From: Flavicella sp.
Lineage (GTDB): Bacteria > Bacteroidota > Bacteroidia > Flavobacteriales > Flavobacteriaceae
Direction: 5' to 3'
Assembly (NCBI RefSeq): GCF_029238425.1
Contig: NZ_JAQWGB010000190.1
Location: forward strand, 1-64,000
DNA length: 64,000 nucleotides
The notes under the pieces are model-generated. The model did no database searches. It was not told the origin of the DNA and saw only the letters and a program-made list of their open reading frames with translations. A program made the translations under genes and the position numbers. Below are positions 1 through 10,700 of the stretch, one piece after another. Numbering within the stretch: the stretch's first letter is position 1; each line of letters starts with the position of its first letter.

Positions 1-2267
1 CCATATACTTTAGATTTTGCTTCTGCAGTAACGGTCAAAGGTTTTTTTCCTATCGTTAATGTAATGTCCTTTGAGCTCGAACCATATATTCCATTTGCAG
101 CCTGAGAAGCACGGATAGTAACGGTACCCGCATTTCCTAGAGTTACGGTTTCATTATTCGTACCCGATAGACTTGCTGTTCCGGTTCCACCTGCAACAAC
201 TGAGTAACTAATAGTTCCTGCTGAGTTAGAAGTAGCTCCTAAGTTAAAATTGGCATCGTTATAGGTTTTACCGATATCAGAAAATGTGATTGTTGGTGTA
301 ACAGAGGGTGCAACTACATTAGAAATTGTCATATCCTTGTTGGACCAATTCTCAACAAAAGTGATTGGTGAATTAGGAACTATTGTGAAAATAATTTCTG
401 CCACTGAATTAACAGGTGAACTATTCCCATTGTCAAAATATGAGAATATTGAAGTAGCATTACCAGATAAATACTTGTCAGAATTTAATGTCATCGTTCT
501 TATGGTCGTACCATTTTTATCTTTAAAAACAACATTGGTTGTTTCATCAAAAGTTTGACCTGCATAACCATAAATATTAAAAACATCTAACGTAAATGAC
601 TCCGCATTCACCCCATCTGCTTTTATACTATACGTTTTGGATTCTCCAAGAACACTATGATCGATATACATATCAGTACCATCATTCGCCATTATGTTAC
701 TTATCACATAGTTGGTATTACTTGTGTTGGTCTTAAAACCAGTTCCACCAGAATCATTTGCTCCTAATCCAGTAAAAGTACTTGTTCCTAATTGATGTGT
801 TGTAAAACTAATGTTACTTCCGTATGCAGTTCCAGCTGAGTTGGTTGCATAAGCTCTTGCATGAATAGTAGTATTTGAAGGTAGAGAACTAACTGTGTTT
901 GAAAAGTTAGAATCAGAACCTGCCATAGCCACTTTAGTATTTGCTATAGTTGGGTTTGATGTAAGTGCCCACACTATTCCTTTCTCAGATATTGTACCTC
1001 CACCATTAGCAGTAATACCACCTCCTAGATTTGCTGAGATAGTAGTAACTACAGTTTGAACTGTTGTGGTTAATGTTGCCAAAACAACTGGTGTTGCTGT
1101 GGTAAACGTTTGAACTGCACCATAAGAAGTCCCTGCAGAGTTTGTAGCATACGCTTTAAAAGAATATTGAGTACTTGGACTCAAACTAGCAATTGATTCA
1201 GAAAACACTCCTGTCCCCGTACCATTGGTGTCTTTTGTAACGCCAGTACCATTAATTAACGGATTGCTATTTGTACTCGTAATGGAATAAACGATTCCTC
1301 TTTCAGTAATTGATGCTCCACCATTTGCTGTTGCGTTTCCTGCTAGCGTAGCAGAGGCAGTTGTAATGCTACTAGCTGCTGTTGTGGAAATTGTTGCTAG
1401 ATTAGCTAAAGTAGTAATATCTATTATGCTAGGGCTTACCTGTAGGTTTGGTGAGCCTTCATCATCTTGAGCAGTGGTGTACACATCATAAGATGTACCT
1501 GGCGATAAACTTAAGACGTTAAAATTATTATTGAATGCTCCTGAATTAACAACAGCGTTTCCACTTGTTACGGCAGATGTTCCCCCGCTACCAGTTCCAT
1601 TTTTAACCTCTGAAGAAGTTGGTGCACTAGCTCCATCAGCAACAATTACGTAGTATATTGTACCTGCTTCATCTATATCAGTAGATAATGTAAAACCAGT
1701 GGTTGTTACTGAAGACCCATTTGGTGTACCGTTTTCAAAAATTGGAGCTGTCGTATCTGATACAATCGCTGTACCAAATACGAATGTATCGAAAATGCTA
1801 GAAAAACCAAGATTTGAGGTGATTACGATTTTATCTACATCATTAAAATCTGAGGTTAAATTATTAGTACCATCTACAAACCCAGATGTTATTGTTCCTG
1901 TACTGTATCCATTTTTAAAACCTTCAATTTTGTTTATGAAGGCAGTACCATAACCATTATGATAAAAAGATTGGAAATCAAGTTCACTTCCATCAATCGT
2001 TTCAATTGTAAAGGTTTCATTAGGATAGTAATAACCTGCGTTAAGTCCACTTGAATTACCTTCTCCTTCAGAATCATGTTCGTAGTGGTTTCCTGAGCTA
2101 GAAATGATGTTTATATTCCCATTAGTATAGGTGTCTGAACCATAATCTTCATCCGTTTCAAATCCATCAGAATCAAAATTAATAGTTTGTCCAAAGGAAT
2201 AAAAAGAGGTGAAAAGAATTATAAAAAATAAATAAAAAAAGGTGTTAGTAGAATAAAGTTTCTTCAT
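1..2267 (-). CDS. Secreted repeat protein with FN3-like and MBG-type Ig-like domains (3' part runs off the window)
   Basis: Open frame on minus strand from ATG at 2267 (MKKLYSTNTFFYLFFIILFTSFYSFGQT signal peptide); repeated 'TTAASSITTASATLAGNATANGGASITERGIVYS' modules; C-terminal part ...KTYNDANFNLGATSNSAGTISYSVV...KKPLTVTAEAKSKVYG typical of MBG domains. Absent from the ORF track because it runs off the window edge. Confidence 0.82.
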   Translation of the reverse strand, partial: MKKLYSTNTFFYLFFIILFTSFYSFGQTINFDSDGFETDEDYGSDTYTNGNINIISSSGNHYEHDSEGEGNSSGLNAGYYYPNETFTIETIDGSELDFQSFYHNGYGTAFINKIEGFKNGYSTGTITSGFVDGTNNLTSDFNDVDKIVITSNLGFSSIFDTFVFGTAIVSDTTAPIFENGTPNGSSVTTTGFTLSTDIDEAGTIYYVIVADGASAPTSSEVKNGTGSGGTSAVTSGNAVVNSGAFNNNFNVLSLSPGTSYDVYTTAQDDEGSPNLQVSPSIIDITTLANLATISTTAASSITTASATLAGNATANGGASITERGIVYSITSTNSNPLINGTGVTKDTNGTGTGVFSESIASLSPSTQYSFKAYATNSAGTSYGAVQTFTTATPVVLATLTTTVQTVVTTISANLGGGITANGGGTISEKGIVWALTSNPTIANTKVAMAGSDSNFSNTVSSLPSNTTIHARAYATNSAGTAYGSNISFTTHQLGTSTFTGLGANDSGGTGFKTNTSNTNYVISNIMANDGTDMYIDHSVLGESKTYSIKADGVNAESFTLDVFNIYGYAGQTFDETTNVVFKDKNGTTIRTMTLNSDKYLSGNATSIFSYFDNGNSSPVNSVAEIIFTIVPNSPITFVENWSNKDMTISNVVAPSVTPTITFSDIGKTYNDANFNLGATSNSAGTISYSVVAGGTGTASLSGTNNETVTLGNAGTVTIRASQAANGIYGSSSKDITLTIGKKPLTVTAEAKSKVY

Positions 2268-2395
2268 AGCAATCGGTTTGATAGGTGTTTTAGGATAACT
2301 TTAAAAAAAATTCCAATGTAGAAAGGATTGTTTAAAGAACAAAACAAGCTGGAAACATAGATGTACCCAGCTTGCTCTATAGTTGTTATGTTTGA

Positions 2396-3034
2396 TTAAC
2401 TGCGTGATGGAAATACTCCCACCAAAGCTATAATGTAATTAATTGCAAGGTAAGGTTGCATGTTGTTGTGAGCTTGTGAGCCTCCGGTATTGCCAACTGT
2501 TATGATAGGATTGGGAATTGAAGATAAGTCTACAGTTCCAGTAACCGTAACTGCATTTTCATTCATTTGAATATCAGCTGTACTTCCAAAAGCATTTACT
2601 TGATTTGGACCAACATTGTCAATTTTAGCAATAAATTTTCCGTTTGGATCATTTGTTGCGCCTGTGCTATCAGCATGTAATATTGCCTTGGCATCGATAT
2701 TAGCTGTTCCTTGTGAGGAACTAGTAGCTGCTGCAGCATGGCTGTGAGAAGGCATTTCTAATTGGTCTAAAACGTGTACTTCTTGTCCACCTCGCATACC
2801 TTCCCCGTAATTTGATAAACCAGGTCCTCTTCTTGATCCAATTGGGGTTCTACCTCTTAGGTCTGGTAAAGCAAAAGTTGTTCTTCCGTCACCTCCATAA
2901 GTGGTTCCCAATAGGGAGAATAGTGCTTGGTTTGATGAAATTGGTAATAATTGTCCGTCACAAAAAGCCCAGCCTCTTGGGGCAAAGTTTCCTGCAAACA
3001 TTGAGATTTCTCCTAATAGCGGATCTGCTGCCAT
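2396..3034 (-). CDS. Phage tail collar domain (microcystin-dependent-like) protein
   Basis: MAADPLLGEISMFAGNFAPRGWAFCDGQLLPISSNQALFSLLGTTYGGDGRTTFALPDLRGRTPIG is the hallmark tail-collar motif. Confidence 0.92.
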   Translation of the reverse strand: MAADPLLGEISMFAGNFAPRGWAFCDGQLLPISSNQALFSLLGTTYGGDGRTTFALPDLRGRTPIGSRRGPGLSNYGEGMRGGQEVHVLDQLEMPSHSHAAAATSSSQGTANIDAKAILHADSTGATNDPNGKFIAKIDNVGPNQVNAFGSTADIQMNENAVTVTGTVDLSSIPNPIITVGNTGGSQAHNNMQPYLAINYIIALVGVFPSRS

Positions 3035-3146
3035 AATATTTTTTTAATTGTTTTAGACAAAAATATCACAGACGGTTTGAAAAAAAATGAAGGATTCCTT
3101 TAACGTAGAAAAATAAGTTTTAAACGAGGTTTAATTGGTGTAAGTG

Positions 3147-3506
3147 TTACTTTTTGATAAACCTACTGGTTATCGTGGTATTAGAAGTGCTTATTTTTAA
3201 GTAGTAGATTCCCGTGGGTAGGTTGTGAACATCAATTTTAGAATCTTTTACAGCACATGTTTTTATCAATTTCCCCGAGATGTTGTGGATTTCAAGAGAT
3301 GAAATCAGTAGTGAGCTAGATGTGTGTAGCCTTAATTCTTTTTGAACAGGGTTCGGAGAAATTGTTATCTCGGGTGTGTTGGTGGTGTTGATAAATACTT
3401 TTGAAGGTTTGTTGCTGTTTTTTTGTAGTCTATCCGTGCTACTTGGTTTCATGGATACTAAACCAAAAATCAATGCAATCAATACTAGGGGGTAGAATTG
3501 TTTCAT
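3147..3506 (-). CDS. Small secreted protein consisting mainly of a T9SS type A sorting domain
   Basis: Probable start MKQFYPLVLIALIFG (signal peptide); C-terminus ISPNPVQKELRLHT...LPTGIYYLKISTSNTTITSRFIKK. Confidence 0.75.
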   Translation of the reverse strand: MKQFYPLVLIALIFGLVSMKPSSTDRLQKNSNKPSKVFINTTNTPEITISPNPVQKELRLHTSSSLLISSLEIHNISGKLIKTCAVKDSKIDVHNLPTGIYYLKISTSNTTITSRFIKK

Positions 3507-3610
3507 AAATGTCGTTTTCTTTTGCTTATACGCTATTGAATACTGACAAATATACAATCACCCTATGGGGTAATCAATCCCTAAAGAAATGGAATAATTG
3601 TACTCACTGT

Positions 3611-3991
3611 TTATAGGGAGTGTTGGTGGTTATGGATTATGCTTTCATCTAATTTAGAAAGATTGTATAAAGATTTATTCCACTCCTTTGATTGATTGGA
3701 AAGTTTATAAATACTGTAATAAATAAACATACCGTACAAACATATGATTGAGACAAAACTAAAAGATAAGGTTTTGATAAAATCTAACTGATTGTCAAAA
3801 AACACATCTAATTTGTGACCACTAAAATTAAATAATACCACATATAACATGGTTATACATAATAATATGAATGGAACGGATTTTTTCTTCTTTGCAATTA
3901 TCCTTTTGTTCTTGGTAATTGCATTTTCAAATTCAATAACATTTTTAAACTTTTCCATGACTGTTAATTTGATATAAATGAACACAATCAT
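3611..3991 (-). CDS. Hypothetical protein with two predicted TM segments
   Basis: ORF with hydrophobic segments FILLCITMLYVVLF and LSFSFVSIICLYGMFIYYSIY. Confidence 0.5.
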   Translation of the reverse strand: MIVFIYIKLTVMEKFKNVIEFENAITKNKRIIAKKKKSVPFILLCITMLYVVLFNFSGHKLDVFFDNQLDFIKTLSFSFVSIICLYGMFIYYSIYKLSNQSKEWNKSLYNLSKLDESIIHNHQHSL

Positions 3992-4074
3992 TAAGGGCAG
4001 TATATAAAAATATAAAAAAAGATTAAGACAATAGTAATGTGGAGTGAATCCCTAAACAAATGTTTATAACAAAA

Positions 4075-4107
4075 AAACTCACTACTAGCAGTAGTGAGTT
4101 TTAAATT
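4075..4107. terminator. Bidirectional hairpin terminator
   Basis: aaaaaaactcactactagcagtagtgagtttt. Confidence 0.65.
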
Positions 4108-4122
4108 TATATTAAAAAAAGA

Positions 4123-5307
4123 TTAAGCCAGTGCTTTCTTGATTCTATCGATAGCTTCTCTCAATTGTTCTTCAGAAGCCGCATAAGACATACGAATACA
4201 ATCTGGAGCTCCAAAAGCTTCACCTGTAACCGTAGCAATATTTGCCTGTTCTAATAAGAACATTGAAAAGTCAGATGCATTCTCGATTTTGTTTCCTTTG
4301 ATTGTTTTTCCGAAGAAGTATGAAATATCTGGAAATACATAGAAAGCACCTTCAGGGATGTTTAATTTGAATCCTTTGATTTTTCCTAATAAATCTAAGA
4401 CAATGTCTCTTCTTTTATGAAATTCATCTACCATGTAGCCAATTTTCGTTACAGGGGCATCTAATGCGGTGATCGTAGCGCGTTGAGCAATACAATTTGC
4501 CCCAGAAGTAACTTGACCTTGTAATTTGTTACATGCTTTAGCAATCCATTCAGGAGCACCAATGTATCCAATTCTCCAACCAGTCATTGCAAATGCTTTT
4601 GCAACACCGTTTACTGTAATAGTTCTGTCATACATACTTTCTATAGCAGCAAAACTAAAGTTTCCAGCACCATAGTTGATATGCTCGTAGATTTCATCAG
4701 ATACTACATAGATATTAGGGTGTTTTTCTAAAACTTTAGCCAATGCTCTATATTCCTCTTCAGAATAAATAGTCCCACTAGGGTTGTTCGGTGAGTTAAA
4801 GAAAATTAATTTTGATTTTGGCGTAATCGCTGCTTCTAGTTGTTCTGGTGTGATTTTGAAATCTGTATCAATAGATGATGGGATTTCTACAAAACTTGCT
4901 TCAGATAATACAGAAATAGCAGAATAACTAACCCAGTATGGAGCAGGTAATAATACTTCGTCACCTGGATTTAATAATACTTGAGCAACATTTGCAATAG
5001 ATTGTTTTGCTCCTGTAGAAACTACGATTTGATTTGGGTTGTAAGATAAGTTATTGTCTCTTTTGAATTTTTTACAAATTGACTCACGTAAATCTAAGTA
5101 TCCGTTAACAGGGCTGTATGAGTTATAATTGTCATTTACAGCTTGGATAGCAGCGTCTTTAATAAACTCAGGCGTGTTGAAGTCAGGTTCTCCTAAACTT
5201 AAACTGATAATGTCTTTTCCTTGTTCTTTCAATTCTCTTGCCTTAGCAGCCATTGCTAAAGTTGCAGAAGTTGGTAAGCTGTTAATTCTGTTTGATAATT
5301 GTTTCAT
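4123..5307 (-). CDS. Pyridoxal phosphate-dependent class I aminotransferase (aspartate aminotransferase-like)
   Basis: SLGEPDFNTPEFI, NSPNNPSGTIYS, VVSDEIYE, NGVAKAFAMTGWRIGY. Confidence 0.93.
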   Translation of the reverse strand: MKQLSNRINSLPTSATLAMAAKARELKEQGKDIISLSLGEPDFNTPEFIKDAAIQAVNDNYNSYSPVNGYLDLRESICKKFKRDNNLSYNPNQIVVSTGAKQSIANVAQVLLNPGDEVLLPAPYWVSYSAISVLSEASFVEIPSSIDTDFKITPEQLEAAITPKSKLIFFNSPNNPSGTIYSEEEYRALAKVLEKHPNIYVVSDEIYEHINYGAGNFSFAAIESMYDRTITVNGVAKAFAMTGWRIGYIGAPEWIAKACNKLQGQVTSGANCIAQRATITALDAPVTKIGYMVDEFHKRRDIVLDLLGKIKGFKLNIPEGAFYVFPDISYFFGKTIKGNKIENASDFSMFLLEQANIATVTGEAFGAPDCIRMSYAASEEQLREAIDRIKKALA

Positions 5308-5369
5308 TTTTGATAAATGTTGATTATTTGATTTTAGAAGTCTAGTACGACTTTTATTTTTTTATATAA

Positions 5370-6461
5370 TTAGTGATATGCAGGATTTACGCCCAATGTT
5401 TTTAATTGATGAAAATGTTCTTTCAAAGCCTTTGTCATGGTTTTGTATTCATGATAAGGTAAATTAAATTCCTTGGCAGTTTCCTTCACAATTGTGGCCA
5501 GTTTTCCGTAATGTATATGAGATATATTCGGGAAAATATGGTGTTCTACTTGGTGATTTAAACCACCTGTACAGAAGGATACAAATTTGTTGTCTGGAGC
5601 AAAATTAGAGGTTGTGTACAATTGATGTATAGCCCATGTGTGCTCTAAGTTTCCGTCTTTATCAGGTAAAGGCATATCTGTGTTTGGTACCACGTGTGCC
5701 AATTGAAAAACCAAACTTAAAATCAATCCAGCAGTATAATGCATCGCAATAAATCCAATCAATACTTTCCACCATGCAATGTCTAAAACAAGTATAGGTA
5801 AAGCAACCCAAAAAGCATAGTATAATACTTTTGATATGACTAGTGTGATCCATTGACTTGTTGGATTTGGAAAATCACCATAAGAGAGCCCTCTTTTTAA
5901 ATAACGACTCGTTTGTTTAAAATCTGTTGTGATGGCCCAGTTAATTGTTAAAAGACCATAGACAAAAATAGAATAGTATCTTTGCAAATGGTGAATTTTT
6001 AACCATTTAGAGTGTTTTGAAAAACGGATGATTCTTCCCGCATCTATATCTTCATCATGTCCTTTGATATTTGTAAAAGTATGGTGCAATACATTATGTT
6101 GTACCTTCCAGTTGTAAACATTCCCCGCAAGTACATACATGCTGCTACCCATTAGGGTATTCACCCATTTTTTACTTGAAAAAGATCCATGGTTGCTATC
6201 ATGCATAACATTCATACCAACTCCCGCCATACCAACACCGCTAATTATCATAAGCAATAACATGGCCCATTGCGGTAGCGATACTGTAAGGATTAAAATA
6301 AATGGGACGAATAATAAAACAAACATGAGAATCGCTTTGGAGTACAATTTCCAATTTCCAGTTTTTGTAATTCCATTCTCCTTAAAATAGCCGTTTACGC
6401 GCTTGTTTAAAGTTCTGAAAAACTTTGCTTTGTCTATTCTAGAGAAGTTTATTTTTTTCAT
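5370..6461 (-). CDS. Fatty acid desaturase
   Basis: Histidine boxes HDSNHGS, HNVLHHTFTN, NHQVEHHIFPNISHIHY; likely start MKKINFSRIDKAK at 6461, not the ORF-track start at 6536. Confidence 0.9.
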   Translation of the reverse strand: MKKINFSRIDKAKFFRTLNKRVNGYFKENGITKTGNWKLYSKAILMFVLLFVPFILILTVSLPQWAMLLLMIISGVGMAGVGMNVMHDSNHGSFSSKKWVNTLMGSSMYVLAGNVYNWKVQHNVLHHTFTNIKGHDEDIDAGRIIRFSKHSKWLKIHHLQRYYSIFVYGLLTINWAITTDFKQTSRYLKRGLSYGDFPNPTSQWITLVISKVLYYAFWVALPILVLDIAWWKVLIGFIAMHYTAGLILSLVFQLAHVVPNTDMPLPDKDGNLEHTWAIHQLYTTSNFAPDNKFVSFCTGGLNHQVEHHIFPNISHIHYGKLATIVKETAKEFNLPYHEYKTMTKALKEHFHQLKTLGVNPAYH

Positions 6462-6554
6462 ATATATACAGATCAGTCTGCAAAAATAAACTTTTTTTAG
6501 CTCAAAAGAATTCATTATTTCATAATAATAACCCATTAAATAGTTAAAAGATGT

Positions 6555-6562
6555 TACTTTTG
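6555..6562 (+). promoter_or_regulatory. Possible Bacteroidota -7 element (TAnnTTTG) upstream of rsmG
   Basis: TACTTTTG 20 bp upstream of the ATG at 6582; -33 element weak. Confidence 0.35.
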
Positions 6563-6581
6563 AGCCATAATTAATGGAATT

Positions 6582-7211
6582 ATGAAAATAATAAAAAAGT
6601 ATTTCCCAAATCTTACTGAATTACAAGTCAGTCAATTTGAGAAATTAGAGGAGTTATATAAGGATTGGAATGCAAAAATAAATGTCATATCACGTAAAGA
6701 TATTGACGAATTATACATGCGACATGTGTTGCATTCTTTAGGAATAGCCAAAGTCCAGGAATTTAAATCCGGTTCTAAAGTTTTGGATGTTGGAACTGGA
6801 GGTGGATTTCCGGGAATTCCTTTAGCCATTTTGTTTCCAGAAACAGAGTTTCAATTGGTGGATTCCATTGGAAAAAAAATAAAAGTAGTGCAAGGTGTGG
6901 CAGAAGCGTTGGAATTGAAAAATTTAAAAGCGGATCACATGCGTGCTGAAAAGGTAAAGGGAGAATTCGATTTTATAGTAAGTAGGGCGGTGACTACAAT
7001 GCCAGATTTTGTGAAATGGGTACGAAAGAAAGTTGCCAAAAAGTCGAATCACGATTTACGAAATGGAATTTTATATTTAAAAGGTGGCGATTTAACAGAA
7101 GAATTATCTGTATTTCAAACAACAACTCTTTATGATCTTTCGGATTTCTTTGATGAAGATTTTTTCGAAACGAAAAAAGTGGTGCATTTACCCTTAAAAT
7201 ATAAACCTTAA
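6582..7211 (+). CDS. rsmG: 16S rRNA (guanine(527)-N(7))-methyltransferase RsmG
   Basis: WNAKINVISRKDIDELYMRHVLHSL...VLDVGTGGGFPGIPLAILFPE, FDFIVSRAV. Confidence 0.95.
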   Translation: MKIIKKYFPNLTELQVSQFEKLEELYKDWNAKINVISRKDIDELYMRHVLHSLGIAKVQEFKSGSKVLDVGTGGGFPGIPLAILFPETEFQLVDSIGKKIKVVQGVAEALELKNLKADHMRAEKVKGEFDFIVSRAVTTMPDFVKWVRKKVAKKSNHDLRNGILYLKGGDLTEELSVFQTTTLYDLSDFFDEDFFETKKVVHLPLKYKP

Positions 7212-7214
7212 GGC

Positions 7215-7715
7215 TTAACGTGTAAGTTCCTCGATTATAATTTTATGATCGGGGAATTTTTTTTGAAGTTGTTTTGAATTTGCCAATTCAAAATCTTTAA
7301 AATCAAAACCTGGTGACACGGTACATCCCACAAGACTATAAGAATCAGGTTGATTGACCGTGGCTCCAAACCAATAATTTTTTGGAACTGTATGTTGGAA
7401 AACTTCACCTTCTAAAATAGTTGATCCTAAGACTGTTTTGGTATAAATCCCATCAGGAGAAATTTGGTGAATTGTTAAACTTGATCCTTCATGGAAGTAC
7501 CAATTTTCATCTTGGTTTATTCTATGAAAAGCAGAGAATTCATTTGTTTTAAGAAGAAAATAAATGGAGGTGCAATAATTTCTACTGCCTTCAAAATTCT
7601 CAGGCAGATGCTTTTCTAGTATAACACCTTCGCTTCTATAAGTTTCTTTGTAAAAACCTCCTTCGGGATGTGCCTGCAGATTCAATTCTTTTATCAATAA
7701 GTCTTCTCTTTTCAT
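7215..7715 (-). CDS. Cupin domain-containing protein (DUF985-like)
   Basis: LNLQAHPEGGFYKETYRS...STSIYFLL...FHRINQDENWYFHEGSSLTIHQI...VGCTVSPGFDFKDFEL. Confidence 0.9.
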   Translation of the reverse strand: MKREDLLIKELNLQAHPEGGFYKETYRSEGVILEKHLPENFEGSRNYCTSIYFLLKTNEFSAFHRINQDENWYFHEGSSLTIHQISPDGIYTKTVLGSTILEGEVFQHTVPKNYWFGATVNQPDSYSLVGCTVSPGFDFKDFELANSKQLQKKFPDHKIIIEELTR

Positions 7716-7727
7716 GAGCTAAAGATA

Positions 7728-10700
7728 TCAATAATTTGAAGCCATAATTTTTTTAGAGATTGTTTTTCCATCTATTTTTAGTTGAATAATATAAACTCCA
7801 GTTTTTAAATAGGGTGTTTTTAAAGTGTCATTTTCAATTTCTGAAAAATCACTCCAAGTGTGGATTTCATTTCCTAATACATCAAATAATGCAGCTTCAG
7901 TGATCTGTTGCTTGTAGTTTTTGACAACAATGCCGTTGGTGTTTATATTAAAATAGACAAGCAGGTTTTCCATAGGATCTGGGTCAATAATATCTAAAAC
8001 TCCTTCAGGTGAAAAACTTAAAACAAATCGATCCTCATATAAACCTTCTTCAGCATATAAACTTATTTTCCCATTGTTAAGTGGATATAAAACACCCGTA
8101 TAATTATCTTTTATGTAAACGATTCGGTCAATTGCTTGCCATTCATCAATAGTAAAAGAAATATCACCAGAATAGCCCATTTTAACAACCAAAGGTATTT
8201 GTAAATCGTCTGAAATTTCTTGTACGCCAGCAATGATGTATTTATTATCATCATTTGGGAATTGCCAATACATATCGGTCTCACCTATGTCAAACATAGA
8301 AGAGTCGTACCCATTGTCAAAGGCAAAAGAATTATGTTGGTTAAAGGATATTCCTATCTGACGGTGCATGCTTATATTTTCTCCGTTGTTGTAGTCCAAT
8401 CCTAGTTTTATAATAGGTAAATTTGAGTTGTAATAGCTTGGAGTAGGGGTCACAGAAGCTTCCTTTTGTTGTTTCCCAACTTTGAAAAAGATAGATTGAG
8501 ATCCAAGTTTGATAAACTCTCTTTGACTATTGTTAAAATTAATAGTCCCCCCATCCACATCACTAGAAACAAAGAATCCCTGTCCTACTGCAATATATTC
8601 TTTGGGTTCGGTATAGGTTCCGTTTCCGATAGATGGTGTATTTGGATTCTCATCATCATTAGAAGTAACTTTATTTGCAGCAAGTCCCATAGAAGCATTT
8701 CTTGTACCATAACCTCCTATATATCCGCCATAATTATGCCCTGCCGTTTCCGAGCTGTCTTCATCCTCAATACCCGCATGCTCCCAAAAATAGAGGGTAC
8801 CGTCAATTGCATCTATGTTATCTTCAATAAATTTTTTAGCACTGATGGCAGAGCTATACGGATTTCCTACTAAGTAAGATTGATAGCCTCCGACAGTGGT
8901 AGTAAGGTTTCCGTCCTTTGGAGTTCCCACAAAAGTGTAATTTTGTGCTACGCCAGGTCCTTTTAAAGTAAAACCATCGACTTGCCCAATAGCTCCGTCA
9001 GAACTTTTTCTAGACCAACTAGATCTTCCTCCATCTCCATTGGTGTAGGTGTATATCCAATATTCAGCAATTGAAATTGGACTTCCTGTATTACCATCAT
9101 AACCTGCTATAAAATTAATGTCTAGCGGCGTTGAATTAGCACTTGTAGCTTCCGTACCGTCTTTAAGAACGGAGGCAACCGTATAACTTGAAGAGCCGGT
9201 TGAATTTACCGGTGAGCTTAAATAGTTAAATCTGTAAATACTGGCTGTATTTGATTTTTGATCAATGAACAGGTTTCCAGTTCCGGAAATGTTCTCGGAG
9301 TCCGTATGTGTCTGGATCAGTTGAGAAGTACCAGCAAGCCTAAGTTCACTGCCAGAATTTAGAGTGATGTTATCACTGATTAAAAGAAGATTGTCCGTGA
9401 TGGTCAAGTTTTGAGAAGAAGCTAGCTCTAAAGACTTACCCGGCAAAAGCGATGTTGTTGCGTAATTCTCATTGATTAGCAGACTTCTTGATCTATCTGG
9501 ATTTCCGTTAGACCAAGCATTACTGATTCTACTCGTAGCATCGAAATAATGTGTTCCTAATAATATATTGGTTCCACTAGCTGCATTGTTTACTTCTGAA
9601 ATTAAAGGAGCATGTGGATGTCTTTCAGGTCCGCCACTACCAAGGTCTCTATAAGGATCTAAAGAGTTGTCAACAAAGGCAACCCATTCATTAGAGTTGT
9701 AGCTAGAGTTATAGGTGTTTACTGCATCGGTTCTTACAAAACAGGTATTATTTGTAATGTTTTCCACAACATCAAATCGATTGTCCCATGCGGTAGCATC
9801 ATCATTAGTTGAAATAATTAATATATCATCTCCACCATCAAAATTGGTAATATTGTCATCCGTTTGAGGAGATGTTTGATAATTATTTAAAACAGCAGAA
9901 GCGTTCTTTATCAGTACAGAACTTTTTGAAGAAATACTAACAGGAATGGTGTATGTTGCAGAGGGAGTAACTCCGGATTGATCTCCTGTGGCATTTTGAA
10001 ATAAGGCTAAAATCAGCGTATTTGCATCAATTGTTTCCTCACTAGAATTACTAATTTCAATCCATCTATCTGTTGAACTATTATGATAAACCTGCGTAAT
10101 GATAGCCGCTTCAAAAGAACTAGTATCTCTTGGGTTTATAAAAATATCATAATCCTCAATTTCTCCAGCTTGATAGTCAAAATTACAAGAAGAAGATGGT
10201 ACGCTACTTTGTTTTATTCCAATACGCATTCTTGATTTCCCTTCAACGGCATTTAGTGGAACTAAAATATCATTAGGAAGGTCAATACTTGATACGCCTG
10301 TTGGTACAACCACGCTATAAACTTCCTCATTTTCATCAAAGAAATCCCCATCACTGTTGTAATCAATCCACACGACTATCCCGACAGAGGTGTTTCCTCT
10401 TTCAAAATTTATAGTACCACTCAGTGCATTTTCTGGAGTTATGTTCGTTGAAACATCTTTGTAATACGTATAGTTTGATGCAGAGTTATTTGAGGTGTTG
10501 TCGATGTCTCCAAAAGTTACTTGACTAATATAGTATGAATTATTGCCTCCTAAATTCACATCAGAATCACAATAGGCTATATCAATGGTTGTAAAGTTTT
10601 CTGTATTGGTGTACAAAGCACAGTCGGCATCAATAGCTATTTGAACATCATAATCTGTTCCGAAATTTAATCCAGTCAATGTGGTGCTATTTGTTTCACT

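Noticed and set aside
286-1953. Plus-strand ORFs at 286-558 and 1699-1953
   Set aside because: Antisense shadows of the minus-strand repeat protein that runs off the window edge.
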